Of a stretch of 23,346 nt of DNA, positions 7,663 through 15,193 are shown in pieces; within the stretch, counting starts at the first letter, position 1; each line of letters starts with the position of its first letter. The stretch is from assembly GCA_046484125.1 (NCBI GenBank), contig JAWOBX010000054.1:1-23346 (forward strand), in the 5' to 3' direction. Under the pieces are notes generated by a model that searched no databases, had not been told where the DNA came from, and saw only the letters and a program-made list of their open reading frames with translations. The DNA is from JBGLNL01 sp046484125. Lineage in GTDB: Bacteria > Chloroflexota > Dehalococcoidia > SZUA-161 > SpSt-899. The translations under genes and the position numbers were made by a program.

Positions 7663-7759
7663 CAGGACCGCTACCACCGTCGGGAGGGAAAACAGCGACG
7701 TGAGATAACGCCACAGCACCTGAAAATCACTCGTCGTTTCCGGGTAATATCGATAATGT

Positions 7760-7788
7760 TTGCACACCAGTTACAGGCATGTTATAAT
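7760..7788 (+). promoter_or_regulatory. Strong sigma-70-type promoter for rpsO
   Basis: TTGCAC (7760-7765) and a perfect TATAAT (7783-7788) are separated by exactly 17 bases. Transcription would start near 7795, leaving a leader of about 27 bases before the rpsO ATG. That is too short for a complex S15 autoregulatory leader. Confidence 0.8.
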
Positions 7789-7821
7789 CAGTCGTTTGGA
7801 TGAGTAAGTCAGAGGTAAAGA

Positions 7822-8112
7822 ATGATTCAAAAGGAAAAGAAACAATCTATAATCGAGAATTTCAGGGCTCATGAGAGTGATACGGGCTCAAGTGAAATTC
7901 AGATTGCTATCCTGACTGAAAGGATTAGCAGGCTAACGGATCACTTGAGAGTCCACAGGCATGACTATGCGACACAGCGTGGATTGCTCATGTTGGTGGG
8001 GCAGAGGCGGCGCCTTCTCAGATATCTTCGCTCAAGCAACCCCGACAGCTACAAATCCTTAATAAAGAAGCTCAAGATACGAGAGAGCAGCTTAGAGAGT
8101 TCCTCCAGGTAA
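7822..8112 (+). CDS. rpsO: 30S ribosomal protein S15
   Basis: This 96-residue protein matches the S15 family in length (about 89 residues plus a short C-terminal tail) and motifs: FRAHESDTGSSEIQIAILTERI, then LTDHLRVHRHDY, then RGLLMLVGQRRRLLRYL. S15 binds the central domain of 16S rRNA early in small-subunit assembly. The start has an AGAGGT site and lies about 27 bases downstream of a near-consensus promoter. The C-terminal tail (ESSLESSSR) is slightly longer than usual. It leads the run rpsO-pnp-dapB-asd-dapA; adjacency of rpsO and pnp is widely conserved. Confidence 0.97.
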   Translation: MIQKEKKQSIIENFRAHESDTGSSEIQIAILTERISRLTDHLRVHRHDYATQRGLLMLVGQRRRLLRYLRSSNPDSYKSLIKKLKIRESSLESSSR

Positions 8113-8121
8113 AAAACCTGG
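8104..8121 (+). other. rpsO-pnp intercistronic hairpin
   Basis: TCCAGGT (8104-8110) and ACCTGGA (8115-8121) form a 7-bp stem with an AAAA loop across the rpsO stop codon. There is no T-run. A stem here could be a processing or PNPase-autoregulation site, as is known between rpsO and pnp in Escherichia coli, or simply a stability element. Confidence 0.4.
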
Positions 8122-8180
8122 ATAGCCGTAAGCTTAATAAATCCTCAAAACAAATCTACTGAAAATGGAAGGGTTGTTCA

Positions 8181-10361
8181 ATGTCAGATAAACCTAATAT
8201 AGCTCGTATGGAGATGAATGGGCGTATTCTTACTATAGAAACCGGAAAGCTGGCCGGCCAGGCGGATGGGGCCGTTACCATTCAATATGGTGATACGATT
8301 GCCCTGGTGACCGCTTGCGTAGGCAGTGTACGCCAGGAAGAGAGGGATTTCCTACCCCTCACTGTTGACTTCGAGGAACGGCTGTATGCCGCCGGAAAGA
8401 TTCCCGGCAGTTTTTTCCGCCGCGAGGGAAGGCCAGGTCAAGAAGCGACGCTGACGATGCGTCTCACTGATCGATCACTGCGCCCGTTATTCCCAAAAGG
8501 CTTTCGAAACGAAGTGCAAATCGTGGCAACTGTACTCTCCGCCGATCAGGAAAACTATCCGGACATCCTTCTCATAATAGGCGCCTCCGCTGCCCTGAGC
8601 ATTTCAAGCATACCGTTTGAAGGCCCCGTGAGCGCAGTCCGTGTCGGATACGTTGAGGGCGAGTATGTAATCAATCCGACATATACCCAACTCGCTGACA
8701 GCCAGTTGGACCTGGTAGTCGCCGGTACCGATGACGCCGTTGTAATGGTGGAGGCGGGTGCGAATGAGGTGTCAGAGGAGATTTTCCTCGAGGCTATCAA
8801 GGTCGGACATGAAGCCAACCGCAGAATCAATCAAGTTCAGGAAGAGTTTATCAAGGCAAACGCGAAACCCAAGCTTGATGTCATTTTGTCAGAACCGGAT
8901 GAGAAGCTGGTCCAGGAGGCATCCGATGTGGCCGGGTCCCTTTTCCCGGAAGGCCCTTCCGGGATTGATCGAGCTGAAAGGGAATCGAGACTGGCACAAG
9001 CTCGTGAGCGGCTGTCGGAGAGGATTGGTGATTCGTACTCCGAAACCCAAATCGGAAACGCTATAGATGCCTGGTTGAAAAAACAGGTACGAAAAGGTGT
9101 TCTGGATAAAGGTATCCGTGTCAGTGGAAGGCAGCTCCATGAAATACGCCCGATAAGCTGCCAGGTAGGTTTACTGCCTAGAACACACGGATCCGGGCTG
9201 TTCAACAGGGGAGAGACGCAGGTGCTTACCATTACCACTCTCGGTTCGTTGAAACAGGAACAGACGATCGACAGCATCAGCCCTGAGGAAACAAAGCGCT
9301 ATATGCATCACTACAACTTTCCCCCTTATAGCACTGGTGAGATTAAACGGCTGGGTACTGGCAGGAGGGAAATAGGTCATGGAGCGCTGGCCGAAAGGTC
9401 GCTGGTACCGGTTATACCGGATCAAGAGGAATTTCCGTACACAATCCGGCTCGTCTCAGAGGTAATGAGTTCCAACGGTAGCACGTCAATGGCCAGCGTA
9501 TGCGGCAGCACACTTTCCCTCATGGATGCGGGGGTTCCGATAAAGGCTCCTGTTGCCGGAGTGGCAATGGGCCTGGTCACTGGAGAAGACGGCAGGCATG
9601 CCATTCTCACCGATATTGAAGGAATCGAGGATTTCTTCGGAGACATGGATTTCAAAGTCGCCGGCACGGCTGAAGGGATCACCGCTCTGCAAATGGATAT
9701 CAAGGTTCGCGGCTTGACCTATGAGATCATTGAGGCCGGGCTGAAACAGGCACACGAGGGCCGGCTTTACATCCTTAAACGAATGAACGAGACGATAAGC
9801 GACAGCCGGACTGAGGTCAGCAGGTACGCTCCTAAAATGCTTCGAATTGCTATCCCCATTGAAAAAATTCGCGACGTCATCGGTCCGGGTGGAAGGATGA
9901 TCAAGTCTATAGCCCAGGAGACAGGCGCAACCATTGATGTCCAGGCGGACGGCACCGTTACCATCGGAGCTCCCAACGATGAGACGGCCCAGCAAGCCGT
10001 AGAGATAATCGAGAGCCTGACACGGGATCCCCAGGTTGGGGATATCTTTACCGGTAAGGTGAACGCTATCACCAGCTTCGGAGCCTTCGTGGAGATATTG
10101 CCCGGCAAGGATGGCATGATCCATATCAGCGAACTGGAGAACTACAGAGTTGCCTCAGTTGAGGATGTTTTATCCCTGGGTGAGGAGGTGACTGTTATGG
10201 TGATTGGAATCGACCCCCAGGGCAAGGTAAAGCTCTCCAGAAAAGCGGTGTTTAACCAGTCCTCTGGAGCAACCCCGGGAGACAGGAGCCAGGGATCCGG
10301 GCCGGCGGAAAGCTCTCATCACAGTAGACGGCCACAACAAAGAAGAGCTCCCCGCGAGTAA
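8181..10361 (+). CDS. pnp: Polyribonucleotide nucleotidyltransferase (PNPase)
   Basis: The 726-residue protein has the full PNPase layout. The first RNase PH-like core (about 10-230) contains FFRREGRPGQ and LTDRSLRPLFP. An all-alpha linker follows. The second core (about 325-550) contains GLFNRGETQVL, GRREIGHGALAERSL and the catalytic acidic motif with Asp484 and Asp490 (EDFFGDMDFKVAGT). The KH domain (from about 558) has its GPGG loop at 568-571, and the S1 domain spans about 619-690 (GKVNAITSFGAFVEI). The tail is Ser/Gly/Arg-rich and low-complexity (last ~35 residues). The enzyme degrades RNA 3' to 5' by phosphorolysis and can add tails. GGAAGGG lies about 7 bases before the ATG. The dapB gene follows after 11 bases. 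Confidence 0.98.
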   Translation: MSDKPNIARMEMNGRILTIETGKLAGQADGAVTIQYGDTIALVTACVGSVRQEERDFLPLTVDFEERLYAAGKIPGSFFRREGRPGQEATLTMRLTDRSLRPLFPKGFRNEVQIVATVLSADQENYPDILLIIGASAALSISSIPFEGPVSAVRVGYVEGEYVINPTYTQLADSQLDLVVAGTDDAVVMVEAGANEVSEEIFLEAIKVGHEANRRINQVQEEFIKANAKPKLDVILSEPDEKLVQEASDVAGSLFPEGPSGIDRAERESRLAQARERLSERIGDSYSETQIGNAIDAWLKKQVRKGVLDKGIRVSGRQLHEIRPISCQVGLLPRTHGSGLFNRGETQVLTITTLGSLKQEQTIDSISPEETKRYMHHYNFPPYSTGEIKRLGTGRREIGHGALAERSLVPVIPDQEEFPYTIRLVSEVMSSNGSTSMASVCGSTLSLMDAGVPIKAPVAGVAMGLVTGEDGRHAILTDIEGIEDFFGDMDFKVAGTAEGITALQMDIKVRGLTYEIIEAGLKQAHEGRLYILKRMNETISDSRTEVSRYAPKMLRIAIPIEKIRDVIGPGGRMIKSIAQETGATIDVQADGTVTIGAPNDETAQQAVEIIESLTRDPQVGDIFTGKVNAITSFGAFVEILPGKDGMIHISELENYRVASVEDVLSLGEEVTVMVIGIDPQGKVKLSRKAVFNQSSGATPGDRSQGSGPAESSHHSRRPQQRRAPRE

Positions 10362-10372
10362 GGAGAATCTCC

Positions 10373-11182
10373 ATGGAACCCATCAGTGTACTGGTTCATG
10401 GCGTCCTTGGTAAAATGGGGCAGGCAGTTATCGACGCGGTCTGCCGCGACCCGGAGCTCGAGGCAGTCGGAGCAGTCGATCTGATGGCAGATAGGGAGCA
10501 ACTCGTACTTCCCGATGGTTCGGGGAGTATTCCCCTCTCCTCCGAGCTTGAAACGCTGGTCGAACTCATCACTCCACAGGTCATGGTCGACTTCACGCAA
10601 CATGATGCCACTATGCCTGCCGCACGGATTGCAGCCAGGCATCGCGTAAACCTGGTTATCGGGACAACGGGGCTTTCGGAGGACGAGTTGGAGGAAATTG
10701 ACGGTCTTTGCAGGGAATACGAGTTGGGAGCGGTCGTCGCACCCAATTTTTCTCTGGGTGCCGTGCTGATGATGCATCTATCGAAGATAGCCGGAAGGTT
10801 TTTCGACTACGCCGAAATTATCGAAATGCACCATGAACAGAAGCTGGATTCGCCATCGGGCACGGCGATATCCACAGCCAAAGGTATGGTGGAATCGAGG
10901 GGTAATGGTTTTATCCACCCCCAATCGAAAAGGGAAACCCTGCCCGGCAGCCGGGGAGCCGAGTATGAGGGGATCGCCCTTCACAGCGTTCGATCCCCCG
11001 GGTACATGGCTCACCAGGAAGTCATCCTCGGTGGACCGGGGCAGACCTTGCGAATAAGGCATGACCAGATCAGCAGGGAAGCGTTCGGCCCGGGTATATC
11101 TATGGCCATTAAAGAAGTGCTAAAATCACAAGGTTTGACTTTCGGCCTGGATAAACTTATTGGATTGCAGGAGAGGTACTGA
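10373..11182 (+). CDS. dapB: 4-hydroxy-tetrahydrodipicolinate reductase
   Basis: This 269-residue protein matches DapB in length and motifs: the dinucleotide-binding loop VHGVLGKMG (8-16), VIGTTGLSEDEL, the Asn-containing APNFSLGAVLM, and the substrate/catalytic signature EMHHEQKLDSPSGTA (151-165), with His153/His154 and Lys157 at the expected places. It reduces the DapA product to tetrahydrodipicolinate with NAD(P)H on the way to diaminopimelate and lysine. Its TAAGGAG ribosome site overlaps the pnp stop codon and sits 7 bases before the ATG, so it depends on the upstream transcript. The TGA stop shares one base with the asd start. Confidence 0.97.
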   Translation: MEPISVLVHGVLGKMGQAVIDAVCRDPELEAVGAVDLMADREQLVLPDGSGSIPLSSELETLVELITPQVMVDFTQHDATMPAARIAARHRVNLVIGTTGLSEDELEEIDGLCREYELGAVVAPNFSLGAVLMMHLSKIAGRFFDYAEIIEMHHEQKLDSPSGTAISTAKGMVESRGNGFIHPQSKRETLPGSRGAEYEGIALHSVRSPGYMAHQEVILGGPGQTLRIRHDQISREAFGPGISMAIKEVLKSQGLTFGLDKLIGLQERY

Positions 11183-12213
11183 TGAATGGCCCTAATGTAG
11201 CGATACTGGGTGCAACCGGCCTGGTGGGACAGGAGTTTGTTAGAATTCTCAGACAGAGAAAGTTCCCCATGACCTCTCTCAAGCTGCTCGCCTCAGAGTC
11301 ATCAGCGGGCAGGAAGATCATGGTGGGTGAAACAGAAATTGAAATCGAAAAGGCGACCCATGAGTCATTTGAGCACGTGGGACTCGCCCTTTTTTCCGCG
11401 GGTTCTGAGATCAGCAGGGATTTTGCCCCGGTGGCGGCAAAGGCAGGCGCGGTTGTTGTCGATAACAGCGCGGCCTGGAGGATGGAACCCGGTATCCCTC
11501 TGGTCGTTCCGGAGGTCAATCCCGATGACATTGAGAAACACAAAGGTATAATCGCCAACCCCAATTGCTCGACTATCCAGATGGTGGTGGCACTGAATCC
11601 GTTGCATAAGGTCAACCCCATAAAGCGGATAATTGTCGATACCTATCAGGCCGTTTCCGGGACGGGTAAGGCGGCCATCGAGGAACTCTCCGTCCAGTCC
11701 GGTCAGGTAATCAATGGCCAGAAAACTGTACCGCACGTGTACCCCCATCAGATAGCGTTTAACGTACTGCCGCACATTGATGTGTTTCTGAGCAACGGTT
11801 ACTCCAAAGAAGAGATGAAGATGATACAGGAGACGCGGAAGATAATGCATGCCGACGATATCGCAATATCGGCGACTTGTGTCCGGGTTCCGGTAATGGT
11901 GGGACATAGTGAGGCGGTACATGTTGAATTCACCAACCCAATGTCCCCGGAAGAGGCCCGGGATATTCTAAGCAAGTCCCCCGGCATCAAAGTTGTTGAT
12001 GACCCGGACATCAATATGTATCCGATACCCATATCCGGAGCCGGGCGCGACGAAACCTTTGTCGGCAGGATCAGAGCGGATTCCTCCCATGCAAACGGGC
12101 TGGTAATGTGGATTGTATCCGATAACCTGCGCAAGGGAGCCGCACTTAACGCCATCCAGATAGCGGAGGAGCTGGTGAAACGGGGGCTAATTTCGAAAGG
12201 GGCCGGATCATGA
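11182..12213 (+). CDS. asd: Aspartate-semialdehyde dehydrogenase
   Basis: The 343-residue protein is a standard bacterial Asd: NADP-binding GATGLVG (10-16), the nucleophile Cys129 in NPNCSTIQ, Gln in YQAVSGTGK, and the acid/base His242 in MVGHSEAVH. It converts aspartyl phosphate to aspartate semialdehyde, the branch point to lysine and threonine/methionine. The ATG overlaps the dapB TGA by one base (TGATG), and AGGAGAGG lies 5 bases upstream inside dapB, so the two are translationally coupled. Its stop overlaps dapA as ATGA. Aspartokinase is not in the window. Confidence 0.97.
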   Translation: MNGPNVAILGATGLVGQEFVRILRQRKFPMTSLKLLASESSAGRKIMVGETEIEIEKATHESFEHVGLALFSAGSEISRDFAPVAAKAGAVVVDNSAAWRMEPGIPLVVPEVNPDDIEKHKGIIANPNCSTIQMVVALNPLHKVNPIKRIIVDTYQAVSGTGKAAIEELSVQSGQVINGQKTVPHVYPHQIAFNVLPHIDVFLSNGYSKEEMKMIQETRKIMHADDIAISATCVRVPVMVGHSEAVHVEFTNPMSPEEARDILSKSPGIKVVDDPDINMYPIPISGAGRDETFVGRIRADSSHANGLVMWIVSDNLRKGAALNAIQIAEELVKRGLISKGAGS

Positions 12214-13103
12214 ACAGTCCCGGGCGTCTTCTAACGGCAATGGTAACCCCGTTCAACAGTGGCGGGGATGTGGATTACGTACAAGCCAGCAAGCTGGCGC
12301 TGGCGCTGATAGAATCCGGAAGCGACGGGATAGTAGTCGTAGGTACTACCGGCGAATCGCCCACACTGACTCGGGATGAAGAAAAACGCCTGTTCGCGGA
12401 GATCAAATCGGCGGTGGGTGACCGGGGGTCGGTTATAGCGGGCACTGGCAGCAACAGCACAGCGGAGGCTCTGATGACCACTAAAGAGGCTGAAAGGGCA
12501 GGCGTTGACGGATGCCTGCTGGTCGTCCCCTATTACAACAAACCTCCGCAGGAGAGCCTTTATCTGCATTTTAAGGCCATCGCGGAAAGTACCACCCTGC
12601 CATGCATTCTATACAACGTTCCGGGCAGGACCGGCACCAACCTCTCCGCGGAAACCACCGTCAGATTGAGCCGTATCGACAACATTATCGGTATCAAGGA
12701 AGCCGGCGGCAATCTGGTCCAGATTGCCGCGATAATATCCGGGGCTCCCGGTGATTTTCTGGTCTACAGCGGCAACGACAGCGATACCCTGCCTGTACTT
12801 GCGATCGGGGGTTATGGCGTCATAAGTGTCACCTCGCACCTCGTAGGCCGGCAGATGAAGGAGATGATAAACAGCGCTATCGAGGGCAGGCCCGCTCAGG
12901 CATCCCGCATTCATCGCGATCTCTTACCACTATTCGATGCCATGTTCATCCTCGCCAATCCGATCCCGATAAAATACGCCTTGAACTATATAGGTTTCCC
13001 GGTCGGTCAGCCAAGGCCTCCCCTCACTCCGCCCGATCAAAAATCGGCGGCCATAATAGAGGATACACTCAGTAAGTATCAAATAGACTTGCCTCTCGCC
13101 TAG
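12210..13103 (+). CDS. dapA: 4-hydroxy-tetrahydrodipicolinate synthase
   Basis: The 297-residue TIM-barrel aldolase contains GTTGES (45-50), PYYNKPPQE, the active-site Tyr135 in YNVPGRTG, and the Schiff-base Lys163 in IGIKEAGG. Together these identify DapA, which condenses pyruvate with aspartate semialdehyde. The final helices (HRDLLPLFDAMFILANPIPIKYAL) are also typical. It starts inside the end of asd (ATGA overlap) and closes the dapB-asd-dapA set. No terminator is obvious directly after the stop; the next promoter starts 36 bases later, so some read-through into rsmD is possible. Confidence 0.97.
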   Translation: MNSPGRLLTAMVTPFNSGGDVDYVQASKLALALIESGSDGIVVVGTTGESPTLTRDEEKRLFAEIKSAVGDRGSVIAGTGSNSTAEALMTTKEAERAGVDGCLLVVPYYNKPPQESLYLHFKAIAESTTLPCILYNVPGRTGTNLSAETTVRLSRIDNIIGIKEAGGNLVQIAAIISGAPGDFLVYSGNDSDTLPVLAIGGYGVISVTSHLVGRQMKEMINSAIEGRPAQASRIHRDLLPLFDAMFILANPIPIKYALNYIGFPVGQPRPPLTPPDQKSAAIIEDTLSKYQIDLPLA

Positions 13104-13138
13104 CTTCATTGTGGCCAAACCGTAAAAATTTCAGGGCC

Positions 13139-13167
13139 TTGAAAAAAACGAGTGAGCGCTTTATAAT
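13139..13167 (+). promoter_or_regulatory. Strong promoter upstream of rsmD-coaD-ferredoxin
   Basis: TTGAAA (13139-13144) and a perfect TATAAT (13162-13167) are separated by exactly 17 bases. Initiation near 13174 would leave about 205 bases before the rsmD start, a leader long enough to hold the small frame at 13229-13369. Confidence 0.75.
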
Positions 13168-13228
13168 CGCACTTGGTTTGCAAGTTTGAAGGATGTTAGA
13201 ACAGAGGATAGTAATCGACGGATAGATT

Positions 13229-13369
13229 ATGGGTAATCCCCGTGAATTCAAATGTCTCCACCACTTCCAGGATTTCATTTTGATGAAGATCGCCACTCAC
13301 CGGGGCCGGGGTACCCTGTATGCAGCGCATCTAAAAAGAGAGCGCGCTTACTGGATAGATGGTGAATAA
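13229..13369 (+). CDS. Small ORF in the rsmD leader (46 aa), doubtful
   Basis: An ATG-to-TAA frame of 46 codons lies between the promoter and rsmD, ending 9 bases before the rsmD ATG. The product is basic with several histidines (CLHHFQDF, THRGRGTLYAAHLKRERAYW). It has no recognised family and no good ribosome site. The very close spacing to rsmD, whose own ribosome site is also weak, would fit translational coupling. It may equally be untranslated leader. Confidence 0.25.
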   Translation: MGNPREFKCLHHFQDFILMKIATHRGRGTLYAAHLKRERAYWIDGE

Positions 13370-13378
13370 AGTATTAAT

Positions 13379-13936
13379 ATGAGAGTTATCGCAGGCAGGG
13401 CTAAAGGATATTCCCTTAAATACCCGAAAGAACCGAGGATTCGCCCAACCGCCGATATTATTCGGGGGGCTATCTTTTCGGCCTTGGAGTCGGCCGACAC
13501 TGACTGGACAGTTACCCTCGATTTATACGCCGGAACCGGGTCTCTCGGCATCGAAGCACTTAGTCGAGGAGCATCTGAAGCCGATTTCGTGGAGAAAAAT
13601 CCGAAGTGCTGCTCGATCATCGAGGATAACTTGCGCCATACCGGTTTCACAGAGCAAGCTGGAATCTACAGAATGGATGCCGGCAAAGCTCTTCGAAACC
13701 TCCGTAAATCGTACAACACGGTCTTTATGGACCCCCCGTATTCCGATCAGGATTGCCTGGCGGTACTGGATGCGCTGGCATCCTCTCATCTGGTCATGAA
13801 GGATTCCACAATAGTAATAGAGCATTCCCGGAGGTCCAGTCCGGAGCAGCGTTATGGTGAGTTCCATATAACAAACAGCCTCAAACATGGTGATACCTGC
13901 GTTTCAATCTATCAGCGTGATGGAGGAAAGAATTGA
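13379..13936 (+). CDS. rsmD: 16S rRNA (guanine(966)-N(2))-methyltransferase
   Basis: The 185-residue protein starts with MRVIAGRAKGYSL and IRPTADIIRGAIFSAL, the RsmD N-terminal signature. The SAM-binding motif LDLYAGTGSLGIEALSRGA covers about 48-65, and the catalytic DPPY lies at 118-121. RsmD methylates N2 of a guanine in the 30S P-site region. The ribosome site is weak (AT-rich sequence just upstream). Its TGA overlaps the TTG start of coaD, and the rsmD-coaD pair is a common bacterial arrangement, which supports both calls. Confidence 0.96.
   Translation: MRVIAGRAKGYSLKYPKEPRIRPTADIIRGAIFSALESADTDWTVTLDLYAGTGSLGIEALSRGASEADFVEKNPKCCSIIEDNLRHTGFTEQAGIYRMDAGKALRNLRKSYNTVFMDPPYSDQDCLAVLDALASSHLVMKDSTIVIEHSRRSSPEQRYGEFHITNSLKHGDTCVSIYQRDGGKN
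13922..13929 (+). promoter_or_regulatory. Ribosome site deciding the coaD TTG start
   Basis: GGAGGAAA inside the end of rsmD is placed about 6 bases before the TTG at 13933-13935. That TTG gives the correct CoaD N-terminus (TIALYPGSFDP), and no ATG lies in-frame nearby, so the rare start is well supported. Confidence 0.8.
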
Positions 13937-14418
13937 CCATCGCCTTATACCCGGGAAGTTTTGATCCTATCACATACGGGCACCTGGATATCGCCACCCG
14001 GGCAGCGGAATTGTTCGATGAAGTTGTTATCGGGGTTTTCGACACTCCGCAAAAGAATCTTTTATTCAGCACTGAGGAACGGGTCAACCTGATAAAGAAA
14101 GCTATCGTTAATATTCCCAACATGAGAACAGACTGGTATTCCGGAATGACGGTTGATTTCGCCAGGCGATTGAACGCCAAAGTTATAGTCAGAGGATTGA
14201 GAATGAGTCCCGACTTCGAACGAGAGTTCGAAATGGCTTTGATGAACAAGAAACAGGCACCGGAAGTTGAAGTTGTCTGCATGATGACCAGTGTACAATA
14301 CCAGTTCCTGAGCTCGAGTTTGATGAAAGAAGCGGCACGATACGGCGGATACATCGAGGATCTGGTACCGGAACATGTGGTCATTGCGTTGAGAGAAAAG
14401 CTCTACGTTGGAAAATAG
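13933..14418 (+). CDS. coaD: Phosphopantetheine adenylyltransferase
   Basis: This 161-residue nucleotidyltransferase carries the adenylylation motif YPGSFDPITYGHLD (Gly16-His17 of the T/HxGH element), RGLRMSPDFEREFEMALMN, and the second ATP-binding motif LSSSLMKEAA. It makes dephospho-CoA from 4'-phosphopantetheine and ATP, the penultimate step of coenzyme A synthesis. Length is as expected. It uses a TTG start that overlaps the rsmD TGA (TTGA), so translation is probably coupled. The ferredoxin gene follows after 26 bases. Confidence 0.97.
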   Translation: MTIALYPGSFDPITYGHLDIATRAAELFDEVVIGVFDTPQKNLLFSTEERVNLIKKAIVNIPNMRTDWYSGMTVDFARRLNAKVIVRGLRMSPDFEREFEMALMNKKQAPEVEVVCMMTSVQYQFLSSSLMKEAARYGGYIEDLVPEHVVIALREKLYVGK

Positions 14419-14444
14419 ATCAATATACAGGAGGATCAGGAATT

Positions 14445-14633
14445 ATGGCAATGAGAATCAATGACGAGTGCATTGCGTGCGGAGCATGCGAAACGGAATG
14501 CCCGGTCGAAGCGATTTCAGAGGGCGACACTAAATTTGAAATCGACCCGGACAAATGTGTTGAATGCGAAGGTTATTTCGACGAGCCGCAATGCGCCAGC
14601 GTCTGTCCTGTTGATGCCGTGGAAAAGGCATAA
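14445..14633 (+). CDS. 2[4Fe-4S] ferredoxin (YfhL-type)
   Basis: The 62-residue protein has two cysteine clusters. The first is CIACGACETECP (C-x2-C-x2-C-x3-CP). The second is CVECEGYFDEPQCASVCP, where the second and third cysteines are eight residues apart. That insertion marks the Chromatium/YfhL subtype, known for very low and split cluster potentials. It is an electron carrier of anaerobic metabolism; its redox partner cannot be read from the window. AGGAGG lies 10 bases before the first ATG (a second ATG two codons later is possible). It is the last gene of the rsmD-coaD run, and a terminator follows after about 130 bases. Confidence 0.95.
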   Translation: MAMRINDECIACGACETECPVEAISEGDTKFEIDPDKCVECEGYFDEPQCASVCPVDAVEKA

Positions 14634-14730
14634 CGGTTACCCGCTGTCAGTATTGAACAGCATGTCAGGTAATAATAGATTACCTTCCCACACAAGCTCC
14701 TGTTGGATTTGAAAACAGAGCTTGATTCGG

Positions 14731-14766
14731 AGGGGAAATAGCATCCTTTCGGAACGCTGTTTCCCC
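14731..14766 (+). other. Long hairpin competing with the downstream terminator
   Basis: GGGGAAATAGC (14732-14742) pairs with GCTGTTTCCCC (14756-14766) with a single G-U wobble, extended by an A-T pair; the loop has a further TCC/GGA pairing. Its right arm contains the CCCC used by the terminator stem at 14763-14782, so the two structures cannot form together. Confidence 0.5.
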
Positions 14767-14787
14767 TTGCAGGGAAAAGGGGTTTTT
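14763..14787 (+). terminator. Rho-independent terminator after the ferredoxin gene
   Basis: CCCCTT (14763-14768) and AAGGGG (14777-14782) form a 6-bp stem with an 8-base loop, followed directly by TTTTT (14783-14787). It sits about 130 bases after the ferredoxin stop and would end the rsmD-coaD-ferredoxin transcript. Confidence 0.65.
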
Positions 14788-15020
14788 AATGCGCGCAGGA
14801 TACAACTTGTATATTACATATAATACTGTTGCTCATACAGGTATGGCTGTTGAAGTCGAGCGTCGTACGACTTAACTTCTGAGAAAGCGGACTTAATCCT
14901 CATCTCCAGAGTTACTGGATCCCGCGTTAAAATATCCGAATTTGTAACTTCTTACAGGGTGCTTGATGGCTGTCCCTGAGATTCGGAATATACTGGTTTT
15001 ATCTCTTGCTCGGGCTTATC

Positions 15021-15090
15021 CAGTCGTTCGGCCTGAGCCAAATCAAAGGGAAGCGGGGATATACTTCAACAAGCTCAGTATGAGCGGAAA
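15021..15090. repeat. Degenerate dispersed intergenic repeat
   Basis: The stretch contains GTTCGGCCTGAGC early and CAACAAGCTCAG later, giving CTGAGC/GCTCAG in inverted orientation about 35 bases apart. It resembles a decayed copy of a very common bacterial intergenic repeat with CCTGAGC...TCGAAGG...GACAAGCTCAG order. The resemblance is from memory. Confidence 0.4.
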
Positions 15091-15132
15091 ACGAATATTT
15101 CCGTTCAGTTGTTCTCAGGACACACCGGAACA

Positions 15133-15172
15133 TTAAAACGGGGATGGCGACACTTGTTCGCCATCCCCGTTT
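15133..15172 (-). terminator. Terminator of the SDR gene
   Basis: A perfect 15-bp stem (15136-15150 with 15158-15172, GC-rich ACGGGGATGGCGA core) with a 7-base loop ends in TTTT followed by AAT when read on the minus strand. It begins about 20 bases after the SDR stop. Confidence 0.8.
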
Positions 15173-15193
15173 CTTGCCCTGATACGAATATTC

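Larger units (their letters stand above)
14634..15193. other. Gene-free region between convergent ferredoxin and SDR genes (560 bp)
   Basis: I find no gene here. It holds the overlapping hairpins and terminator at 14731-14787, a 10-bp perfect palindrome GTCGTACGAC at 14862-14871 inside a longer AAGTCG/CGACTT pair, a degenerate repeat at about 15021-15090, a small CGGAAA/TTTCCG stem at 15085-15103, and the minus-strand terminator at 15133-15172. Confidence 0.6.

Noticed and set aside
14800..14830. TATAAT in the ferredoxin-SDR gap as a promoter
   Set aside because: No matching -35 at a usable distance and no plus-strand gene downstream.
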